A DNA stretch of 64,000 bases. It comes from Ptiloglossa arizonensis. Its lineage: Eukaryota > Arthropoda > Insecta > Hymenoptera > Colletidae. The stretch covers positions 1 to 64,000 of the forward strand of contig NW_027479286.1 of the NCBI RefSeq assembly GCF_051014685.1. The letters are read 5' to 3'. Shown piece after piece: positions 62,235 through 64,000 of this stretch. Numbering within the stretch: position 1 is the first letter of the stretch; each line of letters opens with the position of its first letter. The translations under genes were made by a program, and so were the position numbers. The notes beneath the pieces were generated by a model that worked only from the letters and a program-made list of their open reading frames with translations, had not been told where the DNA came from and searched no databases.

Positions 62235-64000
62235 TTTGGAGCAGCAGAATTGCGAAAAATTTGTTGTCTTCTCAACTTTTCTTAGCTTCAAAGTCCCATA
62301 TCTCGCGAACGGATTGACCAAACCCAAAAATTCCTGCTGCGTCTGAAAGTAGAAACTCGCCCGATTACAACGGTGTGCGTATTTTTTCCCTAGGCCATTC
62401 TGGTTAAGCGTTTGGAGAAGCAGAATTGCTAAAAATTTGTTGTCTTCTCAACCATTTCTTAGCTTCAAAGTCCCATATCTCGCGAACCGATTGACCAAAC
62501 CCAAAAATTCCTTCTGCGTCTGAAAGTAGAAACTCGCCCGATTACAACGGTATGTGTATTTTTCCCCTAGGGCATTCTGGTTAAGCGATTGGAGCAGCAG
62601 AAGTGCGAAAAATTTGTTGTCTTCTCAACCATTTCTTAGCTTCAAACTCTCATATCGCGCGAACGGATTGATCTAACCCAAAAATTCCTATTGAATTTGA
62701 AGGTAGAAACTCGCCCGATTACAACGGTATGTGTATTTTTTCCATAGATCATTCTGGTTAAGCGTTTGGAGCAGCAGAATTGCGAAAAATTTTTTGCCTT
62801 CTCAACCATTTCTTGGCTTCAAAGTCCCATATCTCGCGAACGGATTGACCAAACCCAAAAATTCCTGCTGCGTCTGAAAGTAGAAACTCGCCCGATTACA
62901 ATGGTGTGCGTATTTTTTCCCTAGGCCATTCTGGTTAAGCGTTTGGAGAAGCAGAATTGCTAAAAATTTGTTGTCTTCTCAACCATTTCTTAGCTTCAAA
63001 GTCCCATATCTCGCGAGCGGATTGACCAAACCCAAAAATTCCTGATGCTTGTGAAAGTAGAAACTCTCCCGGTTACAACGGTATGTGTATTTTTTCCCTA
63101 GCCCATTCTGGTTAAGCGTTTGGAGCAGCAGAATTGCGAAAAATTTGTTGTCTTCTCAACCATTTCTTAGCTTCAAAGTCCCATATCTCGCGAACGGATT
63201 GACCGAACCCAAAAATTCCTATTGTAACTGAAAGTAGAAACTCGCCCGATTACAACGGTATGTGTATTTTTTCCCTAGCCCATTCTGGTTAAGCGATTGG
63301 AGCAGCAGGAGGGCGAAAAATTTGTTGTCTTGTCAACCATATCTTAGCTTCAAAGTCCCATATCTCGCGAACGGATTGACCGAACCCAAAAATTCCTATT
63401 GTAACTGAAAGTAGAAACTTGCCCGATTACAACGCTATGTGTATTTTTTCCCTAGGCCATTCTGGTTAAGCGTTTGGAGCAGCAGAATTGCGAAAAATTT
63501 GTTGTCTTCTCAACCATTTCTTAGTTTCAAACTCCCATATCTCGCGAACGGATTGACCTAACCCAAAAATTCCTATTGCATCTAAAAGTAGAAACTCGCC
63601 CGATTACAACGGTACATGTATTTTTCCCCTACGCCATTCTGGTTAAGCGTTTGGATCAGCAGAATTGCGAAAAATTTTGTGCCTTCTCAACCATTTCTTG
63701 GCTTCAAACTCCCATATCTCGCGAACGGATTGACCAAACCCAAAAATTCCTTCTGCGTCTGAAAGTAGACACTCGCCCGATTACAACGGTATGCGTATTT
63801 TTTCCCTAGGCCATTCTGGTTAAGCGTTTGGAGCAGCAGATTTCGAAAAATTTGTTTTCTTCTCAACCATTTCTTAGCTTCAAACACTCATATCTCGCGA
63901 ACGGATTGTCCTAACCCAAAAATTACTATTGTAACTGAAAGTAGAAACTCGCCCGATTACAACGGTATGTGTATTTTTTCCCTAGCCCATTCTGGTTAAG

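Larger units (their letters stand above)
1..64000. repeat. 177 bp tandem satellite array filling the window
   Basis: The whole window consists of head-to-tail copies of one 177 bp unit in one orientation. I followed the anchor CTCCCATATC (variants GTCCC, CTCTC, CTTCC) from position 1 to 63885 and it recurs every 177 bp, apart from seventeen one-base length changes. This gives 361 full monomers and one partial monomer. No inverted segment, transposon, spacer or unique sequence interrupts it. The unit length and HOR organisation fit a centromeric or pericentromeric satellite of a eukaryote; that placement is inference. The array continues beyond both window edges. Confidence 0.98.
56453..64000. 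repeat. Zone 6: 20- and 12-monomer duplications, back to mixed types
   Basis: About 43 monomers. CTCTCATATCGCGCG/ATTGAATTTG monomers reappear from 56630. W-like CTGGGCC occurs in monomers 57692, 59285 and 61232. Interleaved 3540 bp and 2124 bp spacings link the sub-blocks. A one-base deletion lies near 62276. From about 63830 the last monomers carry more private changes. Confidence 0.85.

Noticed and set aside
1..64000. CRISPR array or bacterial repeat locus
   Set aside because: There are no repeat-spacer alternations: the whole 177 bp unit repeats, spacers are absent and no cas genes are present.
1..64000. Transposon, LTR or rDNA spacer insertions
   Set aside because: Anchor spacing never departs from 177 by more than one base, leaving no room for an insertion. 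No target-site duplication or terminal repeat was seen.
1..64000. Assignment to alpha satellite, the Arabidopsis 178 bp repeat or another named family
   Set aside because: Length is similar, but I could not recognise sequence similarity from memory. A database search would be needed, so no family or species is claimed.

Overview
This 64 kb window is a single, uninterrupted tandem satellite array. I find no protein-coding gene, RNA gene, transposon, CRISPR array or unique sequence in it. The unit is 177 bp and every copy lies in the same orientation. Counting from the CTCCCATATC anchor at position 1, there are 361 complete monomers plus a 116 bp partial one from 63885 to the window end. A representative monomer is about 43% G+C. 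The array type (about 170-180 bp unit, tens of kilobases, higher-order repeats) is typical of centromeric or pericentromeric heterochromatin in eukaryotes. Nothing in the sequence identifies the species, and I do not recognise the satellite family by name.

The array is a mosaic of monomer subfamilies organised in local higher-order repeats (HORs). Zone 1 (1-16458) has long HORs of 12-20 monomers, including a 2450 bp block that occurs twice with no difference seen. Zone 2 (16459-26717) is more divergent, with blocks repeated at 6, 9, 12 and about 19 monomers. Zone 3 (26718-32203) holds a clean 5-monomer HOR (885 bp) flanked by a 2-monomer HOR (354 bp). Zone 4 (32204-41053) is mixed, with 2- and 9-monomer duplications. 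Zone 5 (41054-56452) is the most homogeneous and is built from about eleven monomer types that follow an almost fixed order with optional cassettes, giving HORs of 4, 6, 7, 8, 9 and 10 monomers. Zone 6 (56453-64000) has 20- and 12-monomer duplications.

Letters for zone 5 monomers: W = CTCCCG then CCCCTGGGCC; D = GAGCGG with GATGCTTGTG; A = ATTGCATCTG with TACGTG; E = GATGCTTGTG with AAAGTGG; C = GTCCC start, CTCCCG, GCGGAAAA; B = CGCTCG with TACGTG; F = CGGCCG, TAGGTG, GATTAGCAG; G = TAGGACATT, GAGCTGCAG; P = CTCCCTTATC; H = GTTGCGTCTGAAGG; I = GTTGCGTCTGAAAG before GATTAGCAG or GAGAAGCAG.

The open reading frames of 60-113 codons are a by-product of the unit length: 177 is 59 x 3, so one frame stays open across a monomer until the TAG inside CCCTAG. 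No function is assigned to them. The useful content of the window is how the array evolved: register-preserving unequal exchange, identifiable crossover monomers, and shared single-base indels that date duplications.
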